Shown: positions 21,622 through 30,066, numbered from the stretch's first letter. The stretch: DNA of 64,000 nt from Halieaceae bacterium (GCA_902623175.1 CACNSR010000009.1:33306-97305); one strand, 5' to 3'. The notes: generated by a model not told the origin, from the sequence alone. Translations and numbers: made by a program.

Positions 21622-22230
21622 CTACTCGGCCGGCTTAATGAAGTAAACACCATTCTGAGCAGTTGGGGTCCGGATTTCTAAATCTGTCCCTGCGGCTTCT
21701 ATTAGCGACAAAATAAACTCATTTTCTTGGACACCACCTGGGTCAAATACCGATTCCTCCGGTAGTTCTAGCCTGCACCATGACCCCTGACACACTTGCG
21801 ATTGAAGTGGTGCGGATATTGCTCCTAGTTCAAAGACCCCAGGCTCTTTGCTCTGCCAAAACCAATCTTCAGAAAAAGAAATTTCATTAGGCTTAGTCCT
21901 AGCAACTTGTTGCAAGCTGTCGCTCAAACCGTTGGCGTCAGCGCCGCCATTAAAGGATTGGGGATTCGAGTCTGCAGAACCCTGCTCAACCGCATTTTTT
22001 AGGTCTTGGATTTCAATACTCAATTCAACCAGTCTTGCCTCCAGCGCAGACAAATCGGCACTCGCGGGCAGTTCCCTCTGTTCCGCGGATGTAAGGGTTT
22101 CAGCATCAAATTGAACTGCTACTGGTAGTGGCTCAGGTTGCAATTGGTGCAGAGCCAACCAAACAGAGGTGCCACCAAGCACGGCACCAAGCATTACCCA
22201 TGAGATACGGAGCCCACCCAAGTTGCTCAT
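21622..22230 (-). CDS. Single-pass membrane protein with a coiled coil, unknown function
   Basis: A 202-residue protein: one N-terminal membrane segment (VMLGAVLGGTSVWLALHQL), a short coiled coil (LSALEARLVELSIEIQDLKNA) near residues 60-80, and a periplasmic C-terminal domain (PGVFELGAISAPLQSQVCQG onward) with two Cys. It is the last of three genes on this strand, seven bases after the secreted protein upstream, so an operon is likely. No family recognised. Confidence 0.6.
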   Translation of the reverse strand: MSNLGGLRISWVMLGAVLGGTSVWLALHQLQPEPLPVAVQFDAETLTSAEQRELPASADLSALEARLVELSIEIQDLKNAVEQGSADSNPQSFNGGADANGLSDSLQQVARTKPNEISFSEDWFWQSKEPGVFELGAISAPLQSQVCQGSWCRLELPEESVFDPGGVQENEFILSLIEAAGTDLEIRTPTAQNGVYFIKPAE

Positions 22231-22237
22231 TGCTCAG

Positions 22238-22696
22238 TCAGTAGGTCGTTTCAGTACCGAGGAACCAAATTCCTGTGTTTGGTTTTAGGCCACAAGTAAG
22301 ACTCATTCCTACTGCGGCTTCATTTATCACAGAAAACGTGGCTTGCGCTTCGTCGTTACTGGAAATGGCAACAGAGCGCGTTAGAGTCACTAAGCCTTCG
22401 TCTACAGAAAGATATCGAAAGTAGCAAGGAACCTCTACTGCCTCGGAGTTGTTATTCAGCAAGGCCAGCACTACCTCTGTATCGTTACTGGTAGACAATG
22501 TCTCGTGAATGACAGGGCAGATGATCCAGCGGGTCCCAGCTGAGTTGTTTATAACTCCGCCATAGTTAAACTTTGTTTTTGTGGAGACACTGTTATTTAC
22601 CGGTGCACAGCTTGCGCCGGCTTGAAAAAAAGCGGCTCCAAAAGCGATAGGAGCAGCGAGCAGTGTGAACAAAAATACAATTACTCTGATCGACAT
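22238..22696 (-). CDS. Secreted protein of unknown function
   Basis: A 152-residue protein with a signal peptide (MSIRVIVFLFTLLAAPIAFG) and a beta-rich body containing three cysteines (ASCAPVN, WIICPVIHE, VPCYFRYL, LTCGLKP). The plan, a short secreted protein with a WIICPV-like strand and a C-terminal glycine-rich end, recurs in many marine gammaproteobacteria without known role. It lies in an operon with 21622-22230. Confidence 0.6.
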   Translation of the reverse strand: MSIRVIVFLFTLLAAPIAFGAAFFQAGASCAPVNNSVSTKTKFNYGGVINNSAGTRWIICPVIHETLSTSNDTEVVLALLNNNSEAVEVPCYFRYLSVDEGLVTLTRSVAISSNDEAQATFSVINEAAVGMSLTCGLKPNTGIWFLGTETTY

Positions 22697-22758
22697 TTCT
22701 TACCCTCCAATTACGTAGCAGTGGCCAGCCGATTCAGCTCTTACAAATCGAGTTGGCC

Positions 22759-23331
22759 TCACCTCTTACACTTATCGACCACTTCAGTATGCACTATCCG
22801 GCCAACCTTCATGTACCTAAAAGTGACTCGAACATTGTTGGCAGACATGAAAGCGAACTCATCATCATTGCAGTAGCGATTCATGAGAGCCTTTCCGACG
22901 ACGCCGCTATCAAACTGCATGTTCTCATAAGCAACTGAAATTTCGTAATCAAAAGTAATTGCAGCTGGCCCCCTGTCCACATTCACCCTCTCGAGTGACA
23001 ACATGAGATTAGGTTTATAAGGGGTAAGTCGATTGACCCGGATAGCATAGGCCATAAGCTCTTTTTGCAACTGCTTTGGGCTGAGACGCTGGACTTCTGG
23101 CGCTGGCTCAACCGTGACCGGCTGTTCAGAAGAACCGAAGAAATCACTAAAATCAAAATCCGGGTTAAGTTTATGAATCGCTAGTAAACCGGCCCCGAAA
23201 AGCAGAGTTAAAATCACGAGCGGAAGGCCACCGGGGGTTGACCTACCTCTCTTCACGGGATGACCACAATGGGGACAAGTCTTTGCTGAGGTCGAGACTT
23301 GTCCACCGCAGGCAGGGCAAGTAGCTAACAT
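22759..23331 (-). CDS. Zinc-ribbon membrane protein
   Basis: A 190-residue protein. The N-terminus is a zinc ribbon (CPACGGQVSTSAKTCPHCGH, two CxxC pairs), followed by one membrane segment (GLPLVILTLLFGAGLLAIH) and a C-terminal domain of about 120 residues (from FFGSSEQPVTVEPAPE) with a beta-rich pattern ending RYMKVGRIVHTEVVDKCKR. The ribbon would face the cytoplasm. Function unknown. It is the first gene of a three-gene run on the minus strand. Confidence 0.7.
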   Translation of the reverse strand: MLATCPACGGQVSTSAKTCPHCGHPVKRGRSTPGGLPLVILTLLFGAGLLAIHKLNPDFDFSDFFGSSEQPVTVEPAPEVQRLSPKQLQKELMAYAIRVNRLTPYKPNLMLSLERVNVDRGPAAITFDYEISVAYENMQFDSGVVGKALMNRYCNDDEFAFMSANNVRVTFRYMKVGRIVHTEVVDKCKR

Positions 23332-23465
23332 TTCCAGAACCCCTTAGCTTGCGGCGGCATCACCGGCATGACAATTAGCCAGCTACACGTTAGTTTTCAA
23401 CTTCGCTCAGTTCTTATCCTTAACCTAGTGATGCCGATTGATCAAGCCCTCAGCCTTTCAGCCCC

Positions 23466-23705
23466 TTAACAACCTTTCAAATCCTCTACCAACATCGTCA
23501 CCACAGTGCATCGGGTATGACTCGTCAACGGTGTATCCGAATCCCATCTTTCCAAGATATTTTCGTAGAACCAATCCCGCCAATTGGCATGGCCATCTTC
23601 TAAAGCCAGATATTCAATGGCATGCCAGAAGGGGTTTTTTAAAAGGATCGTTCTGCGGCCCGTATCGAGCGTCAGGGTGTGTAAATGAGTACATGAGGCT
23701 TTATA
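23466..23705 (-). pseudogene. Ribbon-helix-helix (RHH_4-like) gene next to tRNA-Leu, probably broken at its start
   Basis: The frame reads HTLTLDTGRRTILLKNPFWH, AIEYLALEDGHANWRDWFYE, then NILERWDSDTPLTSHTRCTV and VTMLVEDLKGC, stop. GRRT...L...PFW.A...LA...G is the signature of small ribbon-helix-helix DNA-binding proteins. No ATG, GTG or TTG is in frame; an ATG at 23694 is in another frame, which suggests a one-base frameshift near the 5' end. It lies 42 bases from the 3' end of the tRNA, the place where mobile elements usually keep their control genes. A second C-terminal remnant is at 12610. It fills most of the gap 23332-23747. Confidence 0.5.
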
Positions 23706-23747
23706 TCAAAATACGAATATATATTTTTGTTTTATATGGTTTTTATT

Positions 23748-23835
23748 TGGTGCCCGGGGCCGGACTTGAACCGGCACAGCCTAAACGGCCGGGGGATTTT
23801 AAGTCCCCTGTGTCTACCAATTTCACCACCCGGGC
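23748..23835 (-). tRNA. tRNA-Leu(TAA)
   Basis: The minus strand folds as a class II tRNA: acceptor GCCCGGG/CCCGGGC, encoded CCA, T arm GGTTCAAGTCC, a long variable arm, and anticodon TAA in the loop ACTTAAAAT. Its 3' end points towards the accessory array, in which three remnants of it lie. Confidence 0.95.
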
Positions 23836-23860
23836 CAAAAGTGGGGTGCAACGGGCGCGC

Positions 23861-23888
23861 AGGATACCACGCGAAACAGAAATCCAAA
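23861..23888 (-). promoter_or_regulatory. Promoter of tRNA-Leu
   Basis: On the minus strand TTTGGA (23888-23883) and TATCCT (23866-23861) are 16 bases apart, followed by a GC-rich discriminator (GCGCGCC) as expected for a growth-rate-controlled stable-RNA promoter. Confidence 0.45.
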
Positions 23889-23985
23889 GCCCCGAACTGC
23901 CCTCCCACTAACCTGATTTGCCCTGCACCCACTAATCCCTTTTCTGTAACATTACGAGCAAACACGGTTAGGGAAGGTACAGCGC

Positions 23986-25335
23986 TTGGGTTCACCAAGA
24001 GGTGAGTTTCGGTCGAGATTTGGCTTTATTCTGGCGGCCGCGGGTTCCGCGGTGGGCCTTGGTAACATTTGGGGCTTTCCGACTCAGGCTGCCAGTAACG
24101 GCGGCGCTGCCTTCTTAATCACTTATCTGGTATTGGCCTTCGTACTAGCCTACCCCGCGCTGATGGCCGAGCTCCTAATCGGGCGCCATACCCACCGCAA
24201 TATGGTGATGGCATTGGGCTCGCTCCCCAAGCGCAGCGCGCTAGCAAGCCTGGGGCAACTTACCGGTATCGGCGGGCTCATAACGGCCAGCATGATTCTT
24301 AGCTTCTACGCCATTATTGCCGGATGGATGCTGGGGTTCGCAGCCTCCTACCCATTGAGCGCTGCGGGTATGGGAGCCTCAGGTGACTGGTTAACCTCTT
24401 TCGGCTCACCCCGAAGCCTGGCTCTGATGCTACTTTTTATGGCGCTCACCATGGCGGTCGTCCTCGGAGGCGTTGAAGATGGCATTGAGCGTTGGTCGCG
24501 GCGTTTAATGCCGCTCCTCATCGCGACGCTAATTTCTCTGGCGCTTTACGTGCTCACACTGGAGGGGGCGCTCACGGGCCTGGCAATCTATCTGCTACCC
24601 GACTTCGAAAAGGTGCTCTCTGGTGACTTACTTATAGACGCGCTGGGTAGCGCGTTTTTCTCACTGTCTCTAGGGGTGGGCACCATGCTCATTTACGGCT
24701 CCTACCTCAGTGACACTGAAAACGTGCCCAGTGTCGGCGCACAAGTAGCCTTGGTAGACGTAGGCATCGCGGTATTGGCGGGCTTCTTGATACTGCCTGC
24801 CATGTACGTCGCCGACGCCCGTGGGGTCGCGATATTCAATGACGCAGGCGGCCTCCTTTCTGAGGACACGCTAATCTTCACAGTATTGCCAGCCCTATTC
24901 GACACCATGAAGGGCGCTGGCACCTGGCTGGCAACCGCTTTTTTTGCGTTGATGAGCATTGCGGCCCTGACCTCTTCTATCTCGATGCTCGAGGTCCCAG
25001 TGGCCTATCTCATTGAGCGCCACGAGCTCAGTCGCCGCCGCGCCACTTTATTCGCCGGCGGCATCATCGCCGGCTTCAGCGCTCTAATCGTCCTGAACTT
25101 TGGCACCCTGTTTGGCTGGGTGATCACCATCTCCACTCGCTATAGCCAGCCCGCACTAGGGATACTGATCTGTATTTTCGCGGGCTGGCTGTGGCAGCGT
25201 GATACCCTGTTACTGGAACTCAAGAAGAACGACGCCGATGCCGAGCTGCGCCTGTTCTGGAAAATCTGGCCCTTCTATGTGAAATGGCTCTGCCCCGTTA
25301 TCGTTGGCGTAATTTTGGCACACTCGGTGCTCTGA
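23986..25335 (+). CDS. Sodium-dependent transporter (NSS/SNF family)
   Basis: A 449-residue inner-membrane protein with the family signature FILAAAGSAVGLGNIWGFPT in helix 1, where Na+ and substrate bind, and about eleven membrane helices. Bacterial members (LeuT, MhsT, MetP) take up amino acids with sodium; the substrate is not readable here. A TTG at 23986 preceded by GGGAAGG is the most likely start; no in-frame ATG fits the conserved N-terminus. The small MetS-type subunit that sometimes follows such genes is absent. Confidence 0.85.
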   Translation: MGSPRGEFRSRFGFILAAAGSAVGLGNIWGFPTQAASNGGAAFLITYLVLAFVLAYPALMAELLIGRHTHRNMVMALGSLPKRSALASLGQLTGIGGLITASMILSFYAIIAGWMLGFAASYPLSAAGMGASGDWLTSFGSPRSLALMLLFMALTMAVVLGGVEDGIERWSRRLMPLLIATLISLALYVLTLEGALTGLAIYLLPDFEKVLSGDLLIDALGSAFFSLSLGVGTMLIYGSYLSDTENVPSVGAQVALVDVGIAVLAGFLILPAMYVADARGVAIFNDAGGLLSEDTLIFTVLPALFDTMKGAGTWLATAFFALMSIAALTSSISMLEVPVAYLIERHELSRRRATLFAGGIIAGFSALIVLNFGTLFGWVITISTRYSQPALGILICIFAGWLWQRDTLLLELKKNDADAELRLFWKIWPFYVKWLCPVIVGVILAHSVL

Positions 25336-25338
25336 GGT

Positions 25339-25638
25339 TCATGGCGTGTTTTCTGCTCCTTTTTCTTTGGTGTGCTCGGCGGCTTGTTTGCCATAGAGAT
25401 GCCCAAGCTCACACCACAAGCGGCCATCTAGCCGTTCACGGGACTCCTTGCAGCGCTCAGTAGCGCCATCATTTTGTCTTTCGATACTACGTTCATCGCT
25501 ACAGGGCGCATCCCGCGGGATACGACTACCGGCTTTGCTGTCTCGATCGAATTGGATGGCAATGGCGTTGACGCGGCGCTCGTGCTGACAGCGGGCGCGT
25601 GGCTTTACCACGTCGGTGAACCAAAAAAGCATCGCCAT
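25339..25638 (-). CDS. Hypothetical hydrophilic protein
   Basis: The frame is rich in charged residues (RRVNAIAIQFDRDSKAGSRI ... RERLDGRLWCELGHLYGKQA) and ends three bases from the stop of the convergent transporter gene. Codon choice is GC-rich like the neighbours. It follows the MerR-type gene on the same strand, which fits an operon. The start is uncertain: ATG at 25638 has no good ribosome-binding site and the frame is open to a GTG at 25695. The opposite strand also has a hydrophobic open frame here (from 25616), so the call is tentative. Confidence 0.35.
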   Translation of the reverse strand: MAMLFWFTDVVKPRARCQHERRVNAIAIQFDRDSKAGSRIPRDAPCSDERSIERQNDGATERCKESRERLDGRLWCELGHLYGKQAAEHTKEKGAENTP

Positions 25639-25811
25639 TCTGGCCGGCTTCTTTTTTGTGCAGGCACTGAATGCCCTGCGCATTATCTCGATCACCTATC
25701 GATTCAACGTGCTGGTCATGCCCAATTTGGCCCCTGTCTGCCTCTGGTTTTTGCAACTGACAGAGTCGCCGCTGTGGGAAGCCCTAACGAACAACAGCAG
25801 ACAAGCATCGG

Positions 25812-26804
25812 CTAGGGCGCAGCCTCCACATGTAATGTTCGACCCTCGAGAGCCGACTGCAGCGCCTTTTCCATCAAATGCCTCGCCTGACAGGTGTAGG
25901 CGTAAATACTGGCGTGAATGGCAGCGTCCTTCCAGTTGTCTACCGAACAGGCGCTGGAGTAGGTCTCGAATTCGTTGAGGGATTTGATCAATTCCGAGAG
26001 ATGCCGGGGACACTCACAGTCCAACACAATCTTCTCTTCGGCCGCCGCACGCAGTTCCGCATCATTAAACATCCTCGGCTTGGCCGGCATTAAATCAGAC
26101 AGGTTACCCACGCCCTGAGACGTTTCTTTTTCTACCTGACTGCGACCAATTTCAAAAGCCAGTTGCGAAGGCTCTATAGGATACTTAAACGCGGAGTGCC
26201 CCATACGCTCCAGCTCTGCCAACCACTGATCGTTACCGAATTGGTATAAAACGATGGTGCGGCGCACACCCAGGCGCTCACGCAGGGCTTCAACACCTCT
26301 GATTTGCTGCATGGTCAGCGATGGGCAGTGCACTACGAGCATGTCGCATTCCACTTCAGAGTTGAGCGCTACTGCGGCGTCATCAACGGACATTCTCGCC
26401 AGCAAGGCCGATACGCCAGAGATACATCCCTGATGCCCATCCAACCAGCGGCAAAGGTCCGCGCCCAAAAACACCACACGGGTCTTTGCCGGGGGCACTG
26501 GCCGCGACGGCGACATGTGATCCTGCTGCTCTAGCAGTACTTCCAATGTTTTGCGATCCGATGCTGCAATCTCGCCGATCCTGACACCCTGCTTTACCAA
26601 GGCTGACACCAACTGGAGGTGGTCGAGATCTGATTGGGTGTACTGACGACGTCCAGTCGGCGACTTGTAACTGGCACCGAGACCATAACGTCTCTCCCAC
26701 ACCCTGAGGGTGTCAGACTTGAGCCCCGTGAGTCTGGCGACGGTGCCAATGCCGTATAAAGGGCGTGGCTCCAATGCCTGCAGTGTTTTAAGTGGTGCGT
26801 TCAT
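25812..26804 (-). CDS. MerR-family regulator with a degenerate B12-binding-type domain (LitR/CarH-like)
   Basis: A 330-residue protein. Residues about 15-85 form a MerR DNA-binding domain (YGIGTVARLTGLKSDTLRVW then ERRYG, SPTGRRQYTQSDL). Residues about 108-220 look like a Rossmann-type B12-binding domain (VVFLGADLCRW ... CDMLVVHCP ... RRTIVLYQFGND). LitR/CarH proteins use adenosyl-B12 to sense light through a four-helix bundle (WxxxEH) and a His ligand; I see neither motif, so B12 binding is doubtful. Its neighbours (sigma factor, photolyase) fit a light or stress regulon. Divergent from the sigma gene across a region with repeated TTTGTCCA sites. Confidence 0.75.
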   Translation of the reverse strand: MNAPLKTLQALEPRPLYGIGTVARLTGLKSDTLRVWERRYGLGASYKSPTGRRQYTQSDLDHLQLVSALVKQGVRIGEIAASDRKTLEVLLEQQDHMSPSRPVPPAKTRVVFLGADLCRWLDGHQGCISGVSALLARMSVDDAAVALNSEVECDMLVVHCPSLTMQQIRGVEALRERLGVRRTIVLYQFGNDQWLAELERMGHSAFKYPIEPSQLAFEIGRSQVEKETSQGVGNLSDLMPAKPRMFNDAELRAAAEEKIVLDCECPRHLSELIKSLNEFETYSSACSVDNWKDAAIHASIYAYTCQARHLMEKALQSALEGRTLHVEAAP

Positions 26805-26823
26805 GACGCTCTCCTGTACGCGA

Positions 26824-26910
26824 TTTGTCCAGTTTTACGCGACACTCCCGGACCCGGATCGCCATATTTGGGTATTTGTCCAGGTTTTGTTCACCTACAA
26901 CGTGGACAAA
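26824..26910. promoter_or_regulatory. Candidate operator cluster between the MerR and sigma genes
   Basis: TTTGTCCAGTTTT at 26824-26836 and TTTGTCCAGGTTTT at 26875-26888 are direct copies; TGGACAAA at 26903-26910 is the exact inverse of TTTGTCCA. Such repeated half sites between divergent genes are typical of autoregulating MerR/LitR proteins. The binding protein is inferred. Confidence 0.5.
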
Positions 26911-26946
26911 CGGAGCTCCGAATAGAACCTGTAGAGGATCTACCCC

Positions 26947-26954
26947 CGTATACG
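26947..26954. promoter_or_regulatory. Palindromic box CGTATACG before the sigma gene
   Basis: CGTATACG, with GTAAG on its right, lies 21 bases before the sigma-factor ATG. The same box, as ACGTATACGT then TA, lies just before the sirtuin gene at 29202. It could be an operator, or a -10 element (TATACG). Confidence 0.35.
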
Positions 26955-26975
26955 TAAGCGAGCTTAGGGGGAAAC

Positions 26976-28268
26976 ATGCAAACATTAGACAGTAGTGAAG
27001 ACGCTGATCTGGAACTGATGTTCGCGGAAATTCGGCGCTATCCGCTCCTCACCGCGGATGAAGAGAAGGTTATTGACGGCAGAAAGTGGGGGGCGGTAGA
27101 GGTCCTGTCCACCGTTTTTTCAGAGGTGGGGGACCTTCGTACAACGCTGGCCGATCTATTACTTAACGCGCTCGAGTGCCCCCCTGAAGTGAAACGCTTT
27201 CCCAGTCGCGAGCAGCACTTCACGCTGCGGCGCGAGTTAGCGCCCTACTTCTCGGATGGGGATCTCTCCGACACCACGGCGAGAGCATGCAGGGGTCTCA
27301 GGAAGCGCGGATCGAAAAGGGGCCACGCAGAGATCGTGAATGGCCTCCAGATCCCAGCTAGCCTCACAGTTGGGATCGCGGTCTTCATGTTGCGGCGAGC
27401 CGGGGGGCAGTTTCCCGACGCGGTGGCGGATGCGATTGGGCACTGGTCACGGCACTGGGCGTCGCCGCCCGCACCCATCGCACTTGAGCCCACAGTGCTC
27501 AAAAGCATTCGCAAAGCGCTCCGCGAGTACACCGAGGCGCGGGACGCGCTGGTCATGCACAACCTGAGGCTGGTCCACTCCATCGCAGGGCGATACCGCG
27601 GTCGCGGCGTGGGTTACCTGGATCTGGTGCAGGAAGGCACATTGGGGCTCATCAGAGCCGCTGAAAAATTTGAGTACGCCAAGGGCTATCGCTTCAGCAC
27701 CTACTGCTTCAACTGGATCACGCAGGCTGTTCGGCGCTACGTGGGTGATACGGGCAGTTTGATCCGCTTACCAACCCATGTTCAGGACCAGGTAAATAAA
27801 GTGTACCGGGAGCGGGCCATCGAGCAGGCCAAGACAGGGATGGAGCCCGATGTTGCCCAGCTCGCTATAAAACTGGGCATGGACAAGCAAAAGACCAAGG
27901 AAATTCTCGAGGTGCGTAATCTGGCGATCTCGCTGGACGCGCCCCGCTATGACGATGACGACGGCGCGCTAGTGGACACACTTACAACTGACCAGTACGG
28001 CGATACAACGGGTAACGCCGAGCAGGATTCATTGCATCGCTTTTTGGGTGAAGCAGTGGATCAGCTAGAGGCTAACGAGCAGGCGGTCGTCGTTGCCCGC
28101 TGGGGTTTGCATGACGGCCCGCCTCTCTCACGATCAGAAATTGCCGATCGACTGGGTGTGAGCCGGGAGTGGGTGAGGCAACTGGAGCGCTCCGCCCTCA
28201 AGAAATTGAAGGGGCAGGAGGGCGTTCAGGAAGCGTTTATGGACTACCAGCAGGTCAGCTCGGTTTAA
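26976..28268 (+). CDS. RpoD-like alternative sigma factor (sigma-70 family)
   Basis: A 430-residue protein. Region 1.2 is at residues 10-33 (LMFAEIRRYPLLTADEEK). About 150 residues unlike RpoD follow. Region 2 begins near residue 190 (ALVMHNLRLVHSIAGRYRGR, DLVQEGTLGLIRAAEKFEYA, FSTYCFNWITQAVRRY), region 3 near 270, and region 4 at 355-420 (LGVSREWVRQLERSALKKL). It should direct RNA polymerase to a special set of promoters. Start fixed by AGGGGGAAAC upstream. It overlaps the convergent epimerase gene by four bases. The neighbourhood suggests a light or DNA-damage regulon; this is inference. Confidence 0.85.
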   Translation: MQTLDSSEDADLELMFAEIRRYPLLTADEEKVIDGRKWGAVEVLSTVFSEVGDLRTTLADLLLNALECPPEVKRFPSREQHFTLRRELAPYFSDGDLSDTTARACRGLRKRGSKRGHAEIVNGLQIPASLTVGIAVFMLRRAGGQFPDAVADAIGHWSRHWASPPAPIALEPTVLKSIRKALREYTEARDALVMHNLRLVHSIAGRYRGRGVGYLDLVQEGTLGLIRAAEKFEYAKGYRFSTYCFNWITQAVRRYVGDTGSLIRLPTHVQDQVNKVYRERAIEQAKTGMEPDVAQLAIKLGMDKQKTKEILEVRNLAISLDAPRYDDDDGALVDTLTTDQYGDTTGNAEQDSLHRFLGEAVDQLEANEQAVVVARWGLHDGPPLSRSEIADRLGVSREWVRQLERSALKKLKGQEGVQEAFMDYQQVSSV

Positions 28269-29155
28269 TCTTTACCGGGCATTAAGTCCGCCAGTGCCTC
28301 TTTGAGGTTGGGGTAGTAAAACTGAAAACCATCCTCAAGCAGTTGTGCAGGCAAGACACGCTGGCCGCTGAGGAGCAACTCCTTTGCCATCTCCCCAGCC
28401 ATCACTCTGGCGGCAAAAGCAGGCACGCCGAGCCTCAGCCAGGTATTGGATCGACGTCCCACTTCATGGGCAAGTTCCCGGTGGCGTGCTGGCTGGGGTG
28501 CCACCGTGTTGTAGACATGCGCGGGCCGATCACAGTCAAGCACGTGCTCGATTACCCTAACCGCATCTGCGAGATGGATCCAACTGAGCCACTGCGCGCC
28601 CGACCCCAGCCAACTTTCCACACCGAGGCGAAACGACTGGGTCATCTTCCCCAACGCTCCACCCTCGCGGGCCAGCACCACGCCAAACCGGAGCAGACTC
28701 ACCTGAGTGCCGTACTCAGTAGCCCTACCCGCCTCGTTTTCCCAAGATTGGCACAATGCCGCCGCAAACCCAGCACCCGGCAACCCGTCCTCGGCGAAAG
28801 TCCGCTCATCTGCGGCTCCGTAGTAACCAATGGCGCTCGCGCTGATCAATGTCTTAGGGGTTTGCTCGAGTTCACCCAACCATGCCACGAGGTCCCGCGT
28901 GAGATCCACTCGGCTCGATACGATTTGCCGCTTATAAGCTCCGCTCCATCTTCTATCTGCAAGTCCAGCACCCGCGAGGTTAATCACCGCATCGACCGGC
29001 TCAGCGCAATCCTTAAGCGCGGTAACGTATGTCACATCATTCGTCGCGGGACGGCCACGCCTGGTCAAAATCGTCAGTTTGTGTCCGGTAGCGTAAAGCG
29101 CGGCACAGGTGGCGGTGCCGATCAAACCTGTGCCACCCGTCATCAAAATATGCAT
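28265..29155 (-). CDS. TIGR01777-family epimerase (SDR superfamily)
   Basis: A 296-residue protein starting MHILMTGGTGLIGTATCAAL, with the extended-SDR nucleotide-binding loop GGTGLIG, then LINLAGAGLADRRWS, ISASAIGYYGAADERTF and a C-terminal DUF1731-type segment (PAFAARVMAGEMAKELLLSG). Family members (YfcH, Slr1223) are predicted NAD-dependent nucleotide-sugar epimerases of unknown substrate and often lie in light-responsive gene clusters with photolyase. The longer frame to 29275 is rejected because it would cover the divergent promoter and the sirtuin start. Confidence 0.85.
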   Translation of the reverse strand: MHILMTGGTGLIGTATCAALYATGHKLTILTRRGRPATNDVTYVTALKDCAEPVDAVINLAGAGLADRRWSGAYKRQIVSSRVDLTRDLVAWLGELEQTPKTLISASAIGYYGAADERTFAEDGLPGAGFAAALCQSWENEAGRATEYGTQVSLLRFGVVLAREGGALGKMTQSFRLGVESWLGSGAQWLSWIHLADAVRVIEHVLDCDRPAHVYNTVAPQPARHRELAHEVGRRSNTWLRLGVPAFAARVMAGEMAKELLLSGQRVLPAQLLEDGFQFYYPNLKEALADLMPGKD

Positions 29156-29201
29156 CTGTCTCTTGCCCTCATATCTCGCGGGAATCCACGTGTAAGTACT
29201 G

Positions 29202-29211
29202 ACGTATACGT
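29202..29211. promoter_or_regulatory. Palindromic box ACGTATACGT before the sirtuin gene
   Basis: A perfect ten-base palindrome only three bases before the sirtuin ATG and about 47 bases before the divergent epimerase start. It shares CGTATACG with the box upstream of the sigma gene. The sirtuin gene has no ribosome-binding site between box and ATG. Confidence 0.35.
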
Positions 29212-29214
29212 TAC

Positions 29215-30066
29215 ATGAGTGAATCGGTTGACACTTTGCTGGCAATCCTCGGATCGCACCGCCCTTGGGTGGCACTCACAGGTGCCGGCATCAGCAGCGC
29301 CTCGGGTATACCCACCTATCGCGACCACAAGGGCACGTGGTTAGGTAGCCACCCCATTCAGCACGACGAATTCATCTCTGACCGCTCGAAAAGACAGCGC
29401 TACTGGAGTCGCTCCGCGCTTGGCTGGCCCCGCGTCGGCGGAGCCCAGCCAAATGAAAGCCATGCAGCCTTGGTGAAACTTGAACATGCGGGCCTGCTGA
29501 CTGGGGTCATCACACAAAATGTAGACCGGCTCCATCAACGTGCAGGCTCAAAAAGCGTCGTTGATCTGCACGGCCGTCTGGATCGCGTGAAATGCCTTGA
29601 TTGCGGGCAAGTTACAAGCCGCGAAGCGATACAAAGCTGGATCGAGACCCATAACGAATTACCCAATACGGCCTCCCTGACACTTCGGCCCGATGGCGAT
29701 GCCGATCTACCAGACCATTACGTCACCGACTTCAAGGTACCCCAGTGCATGAAATGCCGCGGTGTGGTGATGCCTGAGGTCGTCTTTTTTGGGGGTACCG
29801 TCCCGGGCCCTGTGGTCAATGAGTGCTACCAGATGATCGACGCCGCAGAGGGCATGCTCGTCGTCGGTAGCTCCCTGTCCGTCTACTCGGGACTCCGGTT
29901 CTGTCGCTACGCAGTAGATCAGGGAAAACCCCTTATTATCCTCAATCAGGGTCAGACACGCGCCGACGGCCTTTGCACACATAAATTTAGTAGCGCGCCC
30001 TTCACCTTAATGGCCGAGTGCGCTGACGCCTTCCTCATCCAAAAACAGGAGCCCTGCCATGGCTGA
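29215..30066 (+). CDS. NAD-dependent protein deacylase of the Sir2 family
   Basis: A 283-residue sirtuin. Motifs in order: TGAGISSASGIPTYRD (NAD binding), ITQNVDRLHQRAG, LHGRLDRVKCLDC with catalytic His, two Cys pairs for structural zinc (KCLDCG and QCMKCRG), MPEVVFFGG and VVGSSLSVYSG. It resembles the SIRT4-like class II group. It removes acyl groups from lysines, using NAD. The last eight bases overlap the photolyase gene, so the two are one transcript. No ribosome-binding site precedes the ATG, suggesting leaderless translation or weak expression. Confidence 0.9.
   Translation: MSESVDTLLAILGSHRPWVALTGAGISSASGIPTYRDHKGTWLGSHPIQHDEFISDRSKRQRYWSRSALGWPRVGGAQPNESHAALVKLEHAGLLTGVITQNVDRLHQRAGSKSVVDLHGRLDRVKCLDCGQVTSREAIQSWIETHNELPNTASLTLRPDGDADLPDHYVTDFKVPQCMKCRGVVMPEVVFFGGTVPGPVVNECYQMIDAAEGMLVVGSSLSVYSGLRFCRYAVDQGKPLIILNQGQTRADGLCTHKFSSAPFTLMAECADAFLIQKQEPCHG

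Noticed and set aside
23727..24005. Frames running through tRNA-Leu
   Set aside because: They translate the tRNA itself (VPGAGLEPAQPKRP-type peptide); the same peptide from the remnants at 2484 and 18657 is likewise not a protein.
25616..25978. Hydrophobic plus-strand frame from a GTG at 25616
   Set aside because: It would overlap the end of the MerR-type gene by about 165 bases and has no ribosome-binding site; the minus-strand frame here fits the gene order better. Not fully excluded.
28343..29218. Long plus-strand frame opposite the TIGR01777 gene
   Set aside because: It is the shadow of a clearly conserved epimerase gene; the translation shows no domain and unnatural composition.
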